DNA from: Phycomyces nitens
Lineage: Eukaryota; Mucoromycota; Mucoromycetes; Mucorales; Phycomycetaceae
Direction of reading: 5' to 3'
Length of the DNA stretch: 64,000 bases
NCBI GenBank assembly: GCA_022702545.1
Contig: JAHRBC010000001.1
Location: forward strand, 1,488,001 to 1,552,000
In this document: piece after piece, positions 32,936 to 44,363 of the stretch
Layout of the letters: each line of letters begins with the position of its first letter
Position numbering within the stretch: the stretch's first letter is position 1
Position numbers and translations under genes: made by a program
The notes under the pieces: generated by a model
The model's input: only the letters and a program-made list of their open reading frames with translations
Told to the model about the DNA's origin: nothing
Databases searched by the model: none

Positions 32936-34978
32936 AGCTTATTGTTTCTAAGGCTTGTAATGAAGAGTAGTAATAAAAAGGAGAGAGGCTAATATATATA
33001 CATATGTATGTATAATATATAAATATATATAATATATATATATTTATATTTATAAATATATATATTTATGCGTATGTGTATATGTATATATATATATATA
33101 CAAAAGAGAGGAAAGTTATTTAATTCCTTACTTTAACCATCACACTCAAAAACCCAGCATATGATCACATGGCAATGAGTTCCCTTGCGCTTCACGTGAT
33201 AATACTCCATGTCAAACAAGCTAATGCCATGGGAGGGCGAGAGGCTCGTGCTCCAAGCCAAAGGATTAGTTGCTCTTGAGCATCAAGGGAACCTGTTGAT
33301 CAACAAGTACCGGCCAGCGATACAGCATGTGAATACAGCTCTGTCATCCTTAATACATTTATCACCTTTTAATTATTATTATCATTATTTTAATAATAAT
33401 AAAAAGGCCTTTATCGATATGTTTCAATTTGGTTTTTTTTTATTAAATCTTGACTCTTGTGTATGCCATATTATATAACACGCCTTGGAGATACGGAAAC
33501 CATGCTAGATATCCCCGTCTTGACTGACAGGTAATCATGTTTAGAGTACCGTTTCGATTGGCATGAATATATGATATTGGTTAATATGGGGCTATAACCA
33601 GACCATTCTCCACAGCACACTTTGGCCTCCAATCTACATGGCCCTGTCTGCACCTCTTTATCATACCTGACCCTCTAAAAAAACAAATGTCTATTTCAAC
33701 GCGGGAAAATATCACTCGCGTGTGATTAGCAGGTCAAATGTAGGACACACACACAGAGATGGATATTAAACCACGTTTTAACGTATCACTATGTCCGTGT
33801 TGAGGACGACCAACCTTGACTTTATCGCATTTGTACTACGCCATCTTTCCCATCCTGGGTCCACGAGTATTTGGATTCTTTTTCTTTTGAGCAAATGAAT
33901 ACAATTCAATATCTCTTGACAATTAATAAAAAGAAAGAAAGAACCTTTTTATATATATATATGGTACATTGGTAACATTTCAAAACGTATCATTAGTATT
34001 AATAATACTCAATTGGCGGATTAAATAGAATAGAATTGTTGGGTTAAAAAATTATAAATATATATAAAAGTCTTGCAACAAATTTTATAAGCAACTATAA
34101 CCGTTTTACATCTTGCCACTCAGGGTCTGATCTGAATGTTGTTAATCGTCCGTATTGTGTCCAACATGGCTCTGTTCTTTACGACCATGACAACTATTTA
34201 AAGATATACAAGTCTTCTTTATTCTGTTTAAAAAAACCCCAAAGTAAAACAAGAATCATTATAAATCCTATTTACTTGCAATGTCTTTTTGAATCGAACA
34301 AGACTTGACGTTGGTTCTTGAACGAACCACAAGACTCGGTTCAATTGCATTCTAGATCAAAACAAAGGTCTCCAAAGTGTCGCTTCTATCCCTTGAGGAT
34401 TCAACCTGTCAAGGACTCCAAGAAAATGCTGTCAAAATAAGACTTTTTCAAGCCATTTTGTACTGGTTGTAAAGAACAAAAAACAAAATAAGCATCTATC
34501 CAACCAGAATTCTACAGGTTACATTACAGAAAACTCGAGACTCCCCCAAGCAACATTAATTTATTGGACTAGCTATCAATGCGGTCCGAGCACACAAATA
34601 AAACAGCAACACAATCAAAGGGGGAACCAATGGACCACCTCTACAGCTTTTTTGCTTAAAAACAAATCATCAGACCCAAGAATGCTATCAATGCCATTGC
34701 TATGATTTGGGTGAGAACATTGTCTCTGGTCTTACTGTCTAAAAGCTGGCTCATCCAATAATCCAATTCCTTTTCTTGATTTTGAGATGGTTTCAATCTC
34801 TAGGTAAATTTGTTGCCTGGCTCTCACTTTCACCTACTTCTTTTGTGACTGCCTGTTTTTTAAATTCTAAAAAAATAATCCCCCACCCCCTTCCTTTATT
34901 ATATATATGAATATATTTTTAATATATATATATATATAAAACTAAATAACAATAATAACAAGGAATCCGTTTATTATA
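32936..34978. promoter_or_regulatory. Long divergent spacer, lipin / PPR
   Basis: 2 kb with no supported gene. TA-rich repeats fill 32990-33105. CACGTGAT at 33193-33200 is an E-box about 260 bases before the lipin ATG; in yeasts a related bHLH site (CATGTGAAAT) controls phospholipid genes. Another TA run at 34905-34940 precedes the PPR gene. A minus-strand frame at 33471-33653 is cysteine-rich but has no support. Confidence 0.4.
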
Positions 34979-36979
34979 ATGTCATTTTTGCGAACAATCG
35001 AAAAGGCATGGCCAATTGTGCGAAATGCGTCTATTCGATCAAATTCTGCGTCAAGTTCCTTGGGTGTCCGTGCCCCCACCGTCTACCGATCACCAAACAT
35101 CCTTTGGCACTCTTTCCATACCACCTCTTGTGTTCGTTCATCCGCAACCGCAAGTCCCGAAATCCAAACCGAAGATAAACCCAAACCTGCTATACTTAGA
35201 CCCATTCCATTAAAACGAGTCTGGGATGAATACCTTCGACGTATAGAGAATGACGACCAAATCACCGAGGACTACCTTATTCTCGTCTGTCGGTATATTA
35301 AACGAGATGGTGGCAATGATTCGATCGAGAAACTCCAAAACGTAATGCGGGAGATCAGAGAGCGAAGCAAGGTTAAACTTATGGATAGAGCATTCTTGAT
35401 CGGCTGCAACATGCTGATCCATCTATATATCACCGATGGAGATCTCAAGTCTGCTCGTATGATCTATAATAAGATGCCAGACATGAAATGCAGACCAGAC
35501 AAGGTTACCATGGCGACAATGATCAATGGTATTGCCAAGATTGGAACAACTCAGGACCTGCACGCATTTTACCAGTTACTCCTTGATGATAGTACGACTG
35601 AATGGGGACCTGAGGTTTACAAGCGTTTTATTATTGCGTTTGGCGAACGAGGTGATGTCGAGAATTCCAGAAAGTACTTTGATCTTATGCGCGAAAACAG
35701 CGTTGAACAAGAACAGTCGCTGTACAATGTCATGTTGACAATGTATGAGAATGTAAAGGATCATCGAAGCTCTTTAGAGCTATTAAACGACATGATCGAT
35801 CGTGGAGTAGCACCCTCTGAATACACGTACTCCATTATCCTCAATACCCTCAAGGCATGTGAAGAAAATGAAAAGATGGAAGAAATCTATCAGAATATGG
35901 TCGCCAAGAGCTCTTGCTTAAACACTGGGCATTTGATTACCATGGGAATGACACCCGAGATGGCTCTGGATGAACTTAAACGAGTAAATATCCGACCAAG
36001 TACGCGAGACTACAATACTTGTATTGCTATAGAAGTTCGACAAAACCGATTTGATAAAGCCTTGGATATGTTCAAGAGAATGAACATCGAAGGCGTGCAG
36101 CCAGATGTGTTTAGTTATACTATTGTTATCGATGCAATCGTCAAGGACAATACCCAGGAACCAATGATTGCATACGAGTTGTTTGAGGAAATGAAGAGTC
36201 GTGGAATCCACCCGGATGTGGTTCTCTATACATCCCTGATCAGCCTTTACTCTCGCGAAAACGATCTTTCCAAGGTTATGAACATCTTTATGGACATGAA
36301 ACGCTCAAGAGTCAAACCCAACCTCTTTACATTCAACACTATTATTGGCTCATTATTAAACAAAAAGACGGTAGAAACCAAAGATATCAACTTTGCAGAC
36401 TCTTTGTGGGAACAAATGGAGGCAAACGGCATAAGCCCCGATACTCGCACATACAACATGTTCATTACCCTACTCCATCGCAAGATAAGACCCACTAGGA
36501 CCAGAGGTGATCCTTACAAATTAGATGACAATCGAAACAACATGCCACGAGAAATGAAGTCGATGCTTAGAATGTTTGGAGAAATGAAGAGAAAGAGAAG
36601 CCGATTAACCTTCCCTGACTTTATCACCTACACAGTTCTTGTCAATTCTCTGGTTGGCTGTGGACAGCTTAAACAGGCGATGTTGATATACGAAGAAGCC
36701 AAATCACGTCGTTTAGTCTTGTCGTTGAATGCCTACAATAATCTAATGGACGGACTGGAGAGGTCAATGAACATGCCACAGGTGATGACAATTTGGCATT
36801 ATATGAAGAAAAACAATGTCCTGCCAGATGAAGACAGTTATGCAATCGTACTAGAGGCCTGTCGTTCACTTGGTCTGGACGATGCGTTTTTAAATATTCG
36901 TATGCAGCGCAAAGCAGATTTTGCTCGCTTATTAAAGATTGGAAGCCCACGAGAGACGTATGAAAATAGATCTGTATAA
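34979..36979 (+). CDS. Pentatricopeptide repeat (PPR) protein, probably mitochondrial
   Basis: A single exon of 666 residues. The N-terminus resembles a mitochondrial presequence (MSFLRTIEKAWPIVRNASIR). From about residue 140 on, 35-residue PPR units follow one another, for example MARSxYNxMP-like, APSEYTYSIILNTLKAC, QPDVFSYTIVIDAIVKD, HPDVVLYTSLISLYSREND, KPNLFTFNTIIGSLLNKK and SPDTRTYNMFITLLHRK. PPR proteins bind organelle RNA in a sequence-specific way and act in processing or translation. The specific transcript cannot be read off here. It is intronless, unusual among its neighbours but common for PPR genes. Confidence 0.9.
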   Translation: MSFLRTIEKAWPIVRNASIRSNSASSSLGVRAPTVYRSPNILWHSFHTTSCVRSSATASPEIQTEDKPKPAILRPIPLKRVWDEYLRRIENDDQITEDYLILVCRYIKRDGGNDSIEKLQNVMREIRERSKVKLMDRAFLIGCNMLIHLYITDGDLKSARMIYNKMPDMKCRPDKVTMATMINGIAKIGTTQDLHAFYQLLLDDSTTEWGPEVYKRFIIAFGERGDVENSRKYFDLMRENSVEQEQSLYNVMLTMYENVKDHRSSLELLNDMIDRGVAPSEYTYSIILNTLKACEENEKMEEIYQNMVAKSSCLNTGHLITMGMTPEMALDELKRVNIRPSTRDYNTCIAIEVRQNRFDKALDMFKRMNIEGVQPDVFSYTIVIDAIVKDNTQEPMIAYELFEEMKSRGIHPDVVLYTSLISLYSRENDLSKVMNIFMDMKRSRVKPNLFTFNTIIGSLLNKKTVETKDINFADSLWEQMEANGISPDTRTYNMFITLLHRKIRPTRTRGDPYKLDDNRNNMPREMKSMLRMFGEMKRKRSRLTFPDFITYTVLVNSLVGCGQLKQAMLIYEEAKSRRLVLSLNAYNNLMDGLERSMNMPQVMTIWHYMKKNNVLPDEDSYAIVLEACRSLGLDDAFLNIRMQRKADFARLLKIGSPRETYENRSV

Positions 36980-37198
36980 AAGAAGTGGATACTTTCAATA
37001 ACCCATAGACTGAAGAATAACAATAACAATATAATAAAAATATACAGGCACTTGTAGATGTACAAATCTTATTTCAATTCTGTCCCATGTTGCACCAACT
37101 CAACTCTAATAATAATTAAGCTTATAATTTCACAGTGTTTATTTCTCGAACCAAAATAGACTCGTAAAGAGGTAAATAAATAGGTCAAGTAATCTGTT

Positions 37199-39164
37199 CT
37201 AGAGTGCCTCGAGGCAGTCAATATAACTATCTGCCTTTTTCTTTTCGAGACCTGGCATGCGCTCAATGATCTTGGCAATACGAAGGAGAAGGGCTTCGTT
37301 CCACCAGCTAGCCATGAACTGTAAACCGACTGGGAGTCCATTGTGGAAACCTGCGGGAACATTAAGGGCCGGGATACCGGTAAGGTTGGCTAGGGTTACA
37401 TATTGCATGGCACGGAAGGTCCAGGTGGCATGGCTCATACCATACGCAGCTGCTTGTGGAGGGATGGCAGGGGATTGGGAGCCAGTGGTGGGAGTCAGAA
37501 TAAGATCCACTGGGCCTGAGAATAGCTCATGAAGCTGGTCCATAAGCCGAGTTCGCACCTGCTGGGCCTTTACATAGTCAGAGCCCCGGAGACGCTTCGA
37601 TACACTCATCATCAGACGCGTATGGGGTAAGAATCTACTGGTTGTGTCTGTCTGGGAGCTGGCATAGCTACTCATTTCAGAGCAGATTGTCACGCTGTGG
37701 GCCACACCCACAAGATCAATGTCTGGTATACTTGTCGTGACAATTGTTGCTCCCAGTTTCTCAAAGTAAGCCTTTACTTGCTCAATACGCTCACCAAAAA
37801 TCTCGTCTGAATTATCGCTGTGCCAGTCAGGTAAGACTCCAATCCTGATACCTGCCAAGGTCTCGGTGAGATCATAATCCTTGAGTGATACCGGAGGCTG
37901 ATGGAGTGAGAGGGGATCATTAGGATCTGGTCCGGCAATGATCGCATAAGCGAGCGCCAAGTCATCGGCAGTTGCTGCAAGTGGTCCAAATACCCCCACA
38001 GTAGGATCCACAGGCTCTGTTGTATATTGTTTAGTTTATTTTAAGCTCTGGATTTCTCAAATGACTTGCCTCCACCACATGCGGATATTCGGCCACAGGT
38101 CGGCTTGAGGCCATAGACACCACAGAAAGAGGAAGGAATTCTATTTTACAAACCAATGATTAGTTTCTCTTATTTTTAGTAGGAGAAGGTAACAAAAGGT
38201 GTCATCTCACCTAATAGATCCACCGCCATCGGCTCCGATACTAATTGGAAACAACCCACTTGCGACACTTCCACCCGAACCACCACTGGACCCACCACAA
38301 GAGTGATTAGAAATGTATGGGTTCTTGGGGGTGCCAGTGATTGGATTCACGGAAAAGGTACTAAAGATAGTCAATACATGTACAGGCACCAATAACCACT
38401 TACTCCCATCCCAATTCGTTCATAACAGCTTGGCACCCCACAATTGCACCCGCTGCACGTAGTCTCTTGACTATGGCAGAGTCTTCTTCTTCTGGCTGTC
38501 CGTCGTGGATAAAACTTGTGCCACACTTGGTTTCGAAACCCTTGATGGCCATTTCTTCCTTGATAGAGACAAACACGCCATCCAATTGACCTAGACTCTC
38601 TCCACGATTGTAACGGTCGGTCGATTCTTTGGCTTGGGCAAGAATTGAATCTTTATCAAAGCTGCGAATCCAATGGCTCTGCTTGGTTTCTTCTAGCTTG
38701 GCTAGTAGTATTTGGGCCACCTATATAAGCAAAAGGAGTTTCAGTTTGGATTACACCAAGCTTATGCACGTTTTATTCATTTATTCTGGGTTTCCTTACT
38801 TCAAATGGTGTTGTCTTGTGCGACTTGTAGGCATCGTGATAGTCCCAGAAGGAAAGGAATGGAGATATACTTCGCTGGGATTCATCGAGAGTAATTCCAA
38901 GTGGCTTTTCTGGAATAGCAGAGTTGTAAAGACACTTTGGATGAATGGCAACCGTATTTGGGATCTCAGAGAACGCACGGCCGCGCAAAGAAAACAATAA
39001 TGCATCCTTGGCAACCTTGTCAGCAACCATTGGAATCCACTCGAGGGCATGGGTGACGGCAAGCAATTGCCACCCATATAGTTCTGGTGCACTAGGCTTG
39101 GTCTATAATACAAAGGTCAATTAGACGCCAATTGGAACCAGGCAATTCATCTTACATTTTGCAT
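37199..39164 (-). CDS. Amidase signature family hydrolase
   Basis: A Ser-cisSer-Lys hydrolase of amides. Six exons give about 600 residues. The catalytic lysine is in VFVSIKEEMAIKG, the cis-serine in CGGSSGGSGGSVASG, and the nucleophile in GADGGGSIRIPSSFCGVYGL. The C-terminal part is typical (LTGIPALNVPAGFHNGLPVG, LQFMASWWNEALLLRIAKI). An N-terminal helical region (LLAVTHALEWIPMVADKVAK) resembles fungal acetamidase/FAAH-like enzymes more than GatA. The first exon appears to be only nine bases (ATGCAAAAT, 39156-39164) followed by a perfect GTAAGATG donor. The substrate is not known. Confidence 0.9.
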
Positions 39165-39380
39165 GTTTTAAATAAGATGAGAGTAAAGAGGAGAAAGAAC
39201 AAGGAAAAAAAATTAATTCTGGGATATTTCGAAATAATATGATTTTTTTTGGAGGTTGAGTGTGAATATGCATGATTTCGTATTAGGTCATTAGAATGAT
39301 TTATTATATATATATATATATTATGTATAAAATGATGAATATTGTAAGTCTGTAAATTTTGGCTGCTTGGCTAAGCCTAT

Positions 39381-39710
39381 CTAGACCACTCGAGACTGAC
39401 GAATGGATATTGTAGTACTCTCAGGGATAGGAGAGAGAGGAAAAGATGGGAGAGGAGGTCGATTAGATGTCCTGAGATCGGCAGGCATTGTGCCCATAGA
39501 CCATCGGTTTGACGGTGATAGGGCTGTTTGGATGCATTGGCTCAATAGTATTTCATCACTTTGGACCTTGTGTCTTTCTCTTGGAGGTGACATGGTGCCA
39601 AACCATCGTTTTGGTAGAAATCGGTATGTTTTGTGTTTTGGTTGAATACCAGATAATGGACGCGCTTCTTTAGGCGACTGACGATGAAGGAAACGGTCCA
39701 AGAGGCGCAT
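39381..39710 (-). CDS. Small basic hypothetical protein
   Basis: An open frame of 109 codons from the ATG at 39710. The content is basic and proline/serine-rich (RFLHRQSPKEARPLSGIQPK, PPLPSFPLSPIPES). A pyrimidine-rich leader on the coding strand (39733-39780) and a CACGTG box at 39894-39899 precede it, which favours this strand over the overlapping plus-strand frame 39403-39645. I do not recognise a family. It could be a noncoding-RNA artefact, but the upstream signals fit a gene. Confidence 0.4.
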   Translation of the reverse strand: MRLLDRFLHRQSPKEARPLSGIQPKHKTYRFLPKRWFGTMSPPRERHKVQSDEILLSQCIQTALSPSNRWSMGTMPADLRTSNRPPLPSFPLSPIPESTTISIRQSRVV

Positions 39711-41311
39711 GGATAAGTACAGGTTATATGAAAAAAAAGGTAAAAAAGGTAAAGAAAGAGAGAAAGAGAAAGAGAGAGAAATACGGGTGGCTGGTATGGG
39801 GTAAAGGGCTGCTTTGGGTGCTTTTTATTTGTTTCTCAAAAGATGCAGGAGATGTCAAGACAGGTCGAGAGATAGGTTGTGTAGACTAGTCTGCACGTGG
39901 GAATGAGCGCATGAGAGAAGCATTATCTTTTTAGCAGGCTTTTGTATTCCTCTTCTTCATCCTTGTCCTCTTGTTCAATTCTTTGTTCTCTGATGATCAT
40001 TAACCTCTCCTATGTATATTGCCACTTGGGTCTAATAAATCAAGTCACGCCACCGACAGCATGATAGATCTCCTATTCTTTGTATCCAACATACTGATAA
40101 CAGTCTGATCCCCCCTTTTTAATCAATTGATACAGTATATAAAGGTGATTTTTACAAATGGTCTTGGACGAGAAGAATAATAAGAAGAAAGTGGGTTCTT
40201 TTCCAGGCAATTTATCACCAGCCTCTGGTTGTCCATCATTTCTAGACACGGATAATATTGGCAAGATGTTTGGCTTAGATTTCTTTATATAAAAATTATC
40301 TCCAAACAGGCAGGTACATTTAGATACTCCCACGCCATCACAAGCATATAAAGCAATGATTTTTAATGCAAATCAAGCTAATGTTGAGTACAAGGTCGTG
40401 CTCTTTACGTCCTATTGTTTCCAGCCGTTTAGACCCTTAATGTAATTATAGCCAATGCTCCAGGTTGTGGGGTTTTGGTGAACCCAAAACTAGGATTACA
40501 ATTAACGGACCAACGAAAAAGGAAAGGTTGATAGCAAACACATCTGAACTTGGTCCATTTAGGATTAGACGGCTCAAAGGCAGGACATATATATATATAT
40601 ATATATATAAAGGGATTCTAATCATGGTGACAGATGAACTAATTTGGCTTGAAGGCTGTCAATATGGTGCTTTTCTCGGAATAATTCCGCAAATGGGCAC
40701 TGTTATTACGATTTTTAATTTTATATTGGGTCTGGAGTACGTTGTACAATGGTAGGCAAACTCATTTATGGTACCGAGATTTTGCACAGGATATTCTTAT
40801 ATTTAGATTATGGTAAAGGGAGGGAATAGGATGTGTACAAGGCATGTAAAGGATATATGAATACATGGGGTAGCTTATATAAATACAGTTGTAAGCCCGG
40901 TCTTATGATCTAAATTAGTAATATGTCTATATAAATGTGTGTATGTGTTCATCGATAGCCATGAATTGCCATAAATTATAGTCGTAACCATGACAATATT
41001 AAACCTTGGGATTTGATCAACACGCAAAGTAACCACTCTGCAACAAGTATATTGTTTTCTTACATCAAGGTCACAACACAATTAGGATTTTATAGTCGAT
41101 TCAAAACCTAGCGATATTTATACGCATATTTGTATAAATGACATCTCTATTGACGTAATAGAGATCGACTCGGGTTATAAACAAAGCTTTCTACATTGAT
41201 TAACATGATAAAAACACAATATACTCGGTCTATTGTTGATTCTACCAGTAAAACCACATGCTTAAAGTATGTACTACAATGACTGTTGATATGAAACTCT
41301 CTTTCCATTTA
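39711..41311. other. Gene-poor spacer
   Basis: 1.6 kb. It contains the CACGTG box and purine-rich stretch tied to the gene at 39710, TA runs near 40590, and no supported gene. The plus-strand frame 40465-40755 runs through a TA repeat and looks random. Confidence 0.5.
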
Positions 41312-41401
41312 CTATTCTTTCCGGCGTTTAGGAGCTGCATATCCAAATCCATAATAGACGCCTAATACAAGTAAAATTCGGACCAAGTGCAATTCATTCA
41401 T
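41312..41401 (-). CDS. Candidate 29-residue membrane microprotein
   Basis: A short frame on minus from the ATG at 41401 reads MNELHLVRILLVLGVYYGFG then YAAPKRRKE. One hydrophobic helix followed by a basic tail is the form of small single-pass subunits of ER or mitochondrial complexes. It has no known match and could be a chance frame or a last exon. The evidence is the clean hydrophobic/basic layout only. Confidence 0.2.
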   Translation of the reverse strand: MNELHLVRILLVLGVYYGFGYAAPKRRKE

Positions 41402-42882
41402 GACAAGGATCGTCTTTAATAAAGATTTTCATACTGCATTACAGTGTAAAGAGCGCAAAAGATATGGAATAGATTCTACAGTTATTTGTATAGACAGTTT
41501 TTTTTTTGGAAAATCTTTGACAATGGACGCAAGCAATGTGTTCAAATATATACAAATTCATTGTGTCTCAAGACCTCAATATATATATATATATATATCT
41601 TTATAAAAGAATACTTTTAATATTAAAATAGCTTTTCTATTAAAATGATGGTCCAATAACAAGGAGACTTTTGTGAAGATCTACTTGGTTTCGATTATAG
41701 TTATAGTTATATTGAGCTTTATTTTTCTGTGGTTATGGTATCTATATGTTACAATTATTTGTAAACGGCAAGATAAACAAGAGTAATTACTGAATGCACG
41801 TTCCTGGCGTCGTCCAGAAGAATAGTAACAGGTGTTCAAAGTGGCTGAATATTAATATATATATATAAATATTCATTTTAATATTCATATTTCTACACAA
41901 ATTCATGGCCAAAAGCCCCTTGTTTATATTAGAATAGTGTTATTCTAAAAAATCCATATCCTGTTTTATAGCCATCTTATTAAGTAATATGTTTTATTGA
42001 GACTGCAAAAGGAGAAATGTCTTTTTGTTCTTTGATCTTTTATAGCCTATGTTTCAATAAAGCTTTAGACAATATTTTCAGTATAAACAATCAACTGCAA
42101 ACCAATAATGTAGCCTCAACTGTACCAGAAATATTATTTACAGTTGGTACAGGTTTTTATTGGAGGTTTTTTTTTTTGATAGTGGCGTATTCTATTTTTG
42201 AAGCTGTTGGAGAAACGCTTTGAATTCATTTCTGTACATTAAGGCAGGAGAAAGCACATTTGCTATTTCTTTAGAATATCTTATCCTTTCCCCCCTTTAT
42301 TTTTCCACAACTCTCCCCTTGCCTCCTAAATGATCTGTCTCTATTATTTATAAAGATCATAAAGTGACATGCTTTAGGGGTAGCTACAAAGGAATATAGA
42401 TCTAATAGAAAGAATAAATTGGCGATTTGTATATAAATATACATCAATCTCTTTACTGATCCTAGCTACTCAAAGAGTGTTGAGATGTAGGAGACATGCA
42501 AAGGGTGTTTTATCATTTATTTATCTGTAAAGACTGTATTTATGTATTATGTACCAGTCATTGTAATTCTATAAATATGACAGACTGCACACCAATAAGC
42601 AAGAGAATCTGGTAATGTATACTTCTTTGATATTTTAGATGTGGTACATTAATGATCAAGGCGAATGTTACAGTGTATTGATCTATAGCTAAACTCGATT
42701 TTTAATTACTATTATGAGCAAGGAAATACAGCTGTTAAACAAGCAGATCATTGAAATTAAAGCAAAAGTGTACTCCCTTGACATTACACCAAAGACTATA
42801 CACAGAATAAGTCTGAAAAAGTTATAACAATTGACAATTTTATCAGCTAAATTTGCATACGCTTGGTCATAGTAAATTGATA
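41402..42882. other. Gene-free AT-rich spacer
   Basis: No supported gene. TA runs occur near 41581-41600 and 41855. It ends at the TA target of the Tc1/mariner element. Confidence 0.5.
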
Positions 42883-42988
42883 CAGGATTTTCGGACCCGA
42901 ACAAGCTTTTCTTTTTTTTTTATTATTGCAACCTTTTGCCTTTTGGTGCAAATTAAATGGGCGCAGTTCAAGTATCGAAATGGTAATG
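42883..42988. repeat. Left terminal inverted repeat of the Tc1/mariner element
   Basis: Pairs with the right repeat over about 100 bases. The strongest inner block is GCCTTTTGGTGCAAATTAAA followed by GGGCGCAGTTCAAGTATCG and AAATGGT. Small differences and a T-run insertion at 42907-42921 separate the arms. Confidence 0.9.
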
Positions 42989-43089
42989 CAAGGCTGCATA
43001 AAAATTGCATTAATTCACAAAGCTAGCTCACTACATATTTCTCTTTCACTCAAATACAATCAAAGTATATAATAAAAAAGGTATTAAGT

Positions 43090-44105
43090 CAACAAACTGC
43101 CAGGATGCAGAATAACATCTGTCAATAACCAGAATAAAAATACCATCCAGAGATCAGGACGCCCACAACTTTCTAGGTCTCCACATATTCGATATTTGAT
43201 CATTGAAAAGAGTGCGAACTAATTCAATACTCCAACTAATGTCTCTCGAGAGATTGGAATCCCTAGAAATCCAGAGTGTAGAATCAACAAGAGGTTCGAA
43301 AAAGACGAAAACTATTGAATATCAGTCTTTAGGCGATCTTGGAAGTATCATCCAGGACCATCACCGTCAATTTATCATTGATGCTGTCAATGACAGCAAT
43401 ACCATCACTCTAGAGGAGTTAAAAGTCGCACTCTTTGAAGAGTTTGGCGGCATTCATAGCATTAGTGCGACCACGCTGTGCAATTTTTTAAATAATTTTG
43501 AAAGGATTACACTGAAGTCGACTCCAATGGAAGAGAAGAGAAATGATGAAGAGACTCGTCGCAAAAAAAAAAGAATTTATATTAAGCCTTCAACCCGAGG
43601 GTATTCTGTACAATCAAAAGTGTATTTTTATTGACGAGGTAGGCTCCAATATCAACATGATCAAAGGCCACGCTCGATCAAAAGCTGGCTCACCAGCCGT
43701 TGTTATAGCTAAAACAAAGAAAGCAACAAACGTGTCAATATTATTTGTTCTTTCAGTACAGGGCGTTGAATCCGGTCACCTAAAAATTGTGAAAGGCGAC
43801 ACTACAGGTAAGAAAAAGGAGCAATGTAAAACATGTTTTTAGCTAAGCTTTCTCTGTAATAATGGCAATTAAATTTGATGCTTTACAGATCCAATCTTTA
43901 AAGAGTTTGTTCAGCAATTGATCGAGAAGCTGAATAATGCAAATTCTAGCCCTTACCACCTAGTAATGGATAATGTCAGGATTCACGACAAACCCATCTC
44001 TCCACAACTGGCTCCAAGAAAGGAACAAGCACCCACTCAAGTTTCTTTATCATTACTCTCCCTTCTTGAATCCTATCGAGGAAGGCTTTTCAAAGCTAAA
44101 TAAAA
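43090..44105 (+). pseudogene. Tc1/mariner DDE transposase, frameshifted
   Basis: The N-terminal DNA-binding part is in pieces (RSGRPQLSRSPHIRYLI near 43155, then LEELKVALFEEFGGIHSISA near 43420). The catalytic core is clear: first acid in CIFIDEVGSNINMIKGHARS (43617-43680), SILFVLSVQGVESGHLKIVK, second acid in HLVMDNVRIHDK (43960-43990), and third in YSPFLNPIEEGFSKLN (44057-44105). Breaks: a shift near 43610 before the first acid and another near 44010 before the third. An intron with GTAAG and ACAG ends lies after VKGDTT. It cannot make a single active protein as it stands. Confidence 0.85.
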
Positions 44106-44272
44106 ATCAAGTATTATTTGGATAGCAAACAAATCTTGTGCGAGAGAATAAAGTCTAGTAGCTATTAAATAACTAAACAGGATTTCAAAGGTTAAGTTAG
44201 ACATTAAATCTCATTGCACCAAAAGTGTTTAGACATGGAAATAAATATTTGATTTTATTTTTAAATTTAAAT

Positions 44273-44361
44273 ATCACCATTTCGATACTTGAACTGCGCC
44301 CATTTACTTTGCACCAAAAGGCAAGTTTGCAAAAAAGGCTCATTCGGGTCCGAAAATCCTG
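44273..44361. repeat. Right terminal inverted repeat of the Tc1/mariner element
   Basis: The complement of the left repeat, ending TTCGGGTCCGAAAATCCTG before the flanking TA. Confidence 0.9.
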
Positions 44362-44363
44362 TA

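Larger units (their letters stand above)
42883..44361. mobile_element. Tc1/mariner-type element, 1,479 bp, with complete ends
   Basis: Both ends are intact and inverted: the left begins CAGGATTTTCGGACCCGAA and the right ends with its complement TTCGGGTCCGAAAATCCTG. Each is flanked by TA (42881-42882 and 44362-44363), the target duplication of this superfamily. The inverted repeats extend about 100 bases. The interior codes for a DDE transposase with frame breaks. The well-kept ends mean it could still be moved by a transposase from another copy. Confidence 0.92.

Noticed and set aside
40465..40755. 96-codon plus-strand frame with a hydrophobic end
   Set aside because: It passes through a TA microsatellite translated as a YI repeat and has no upstream signals.
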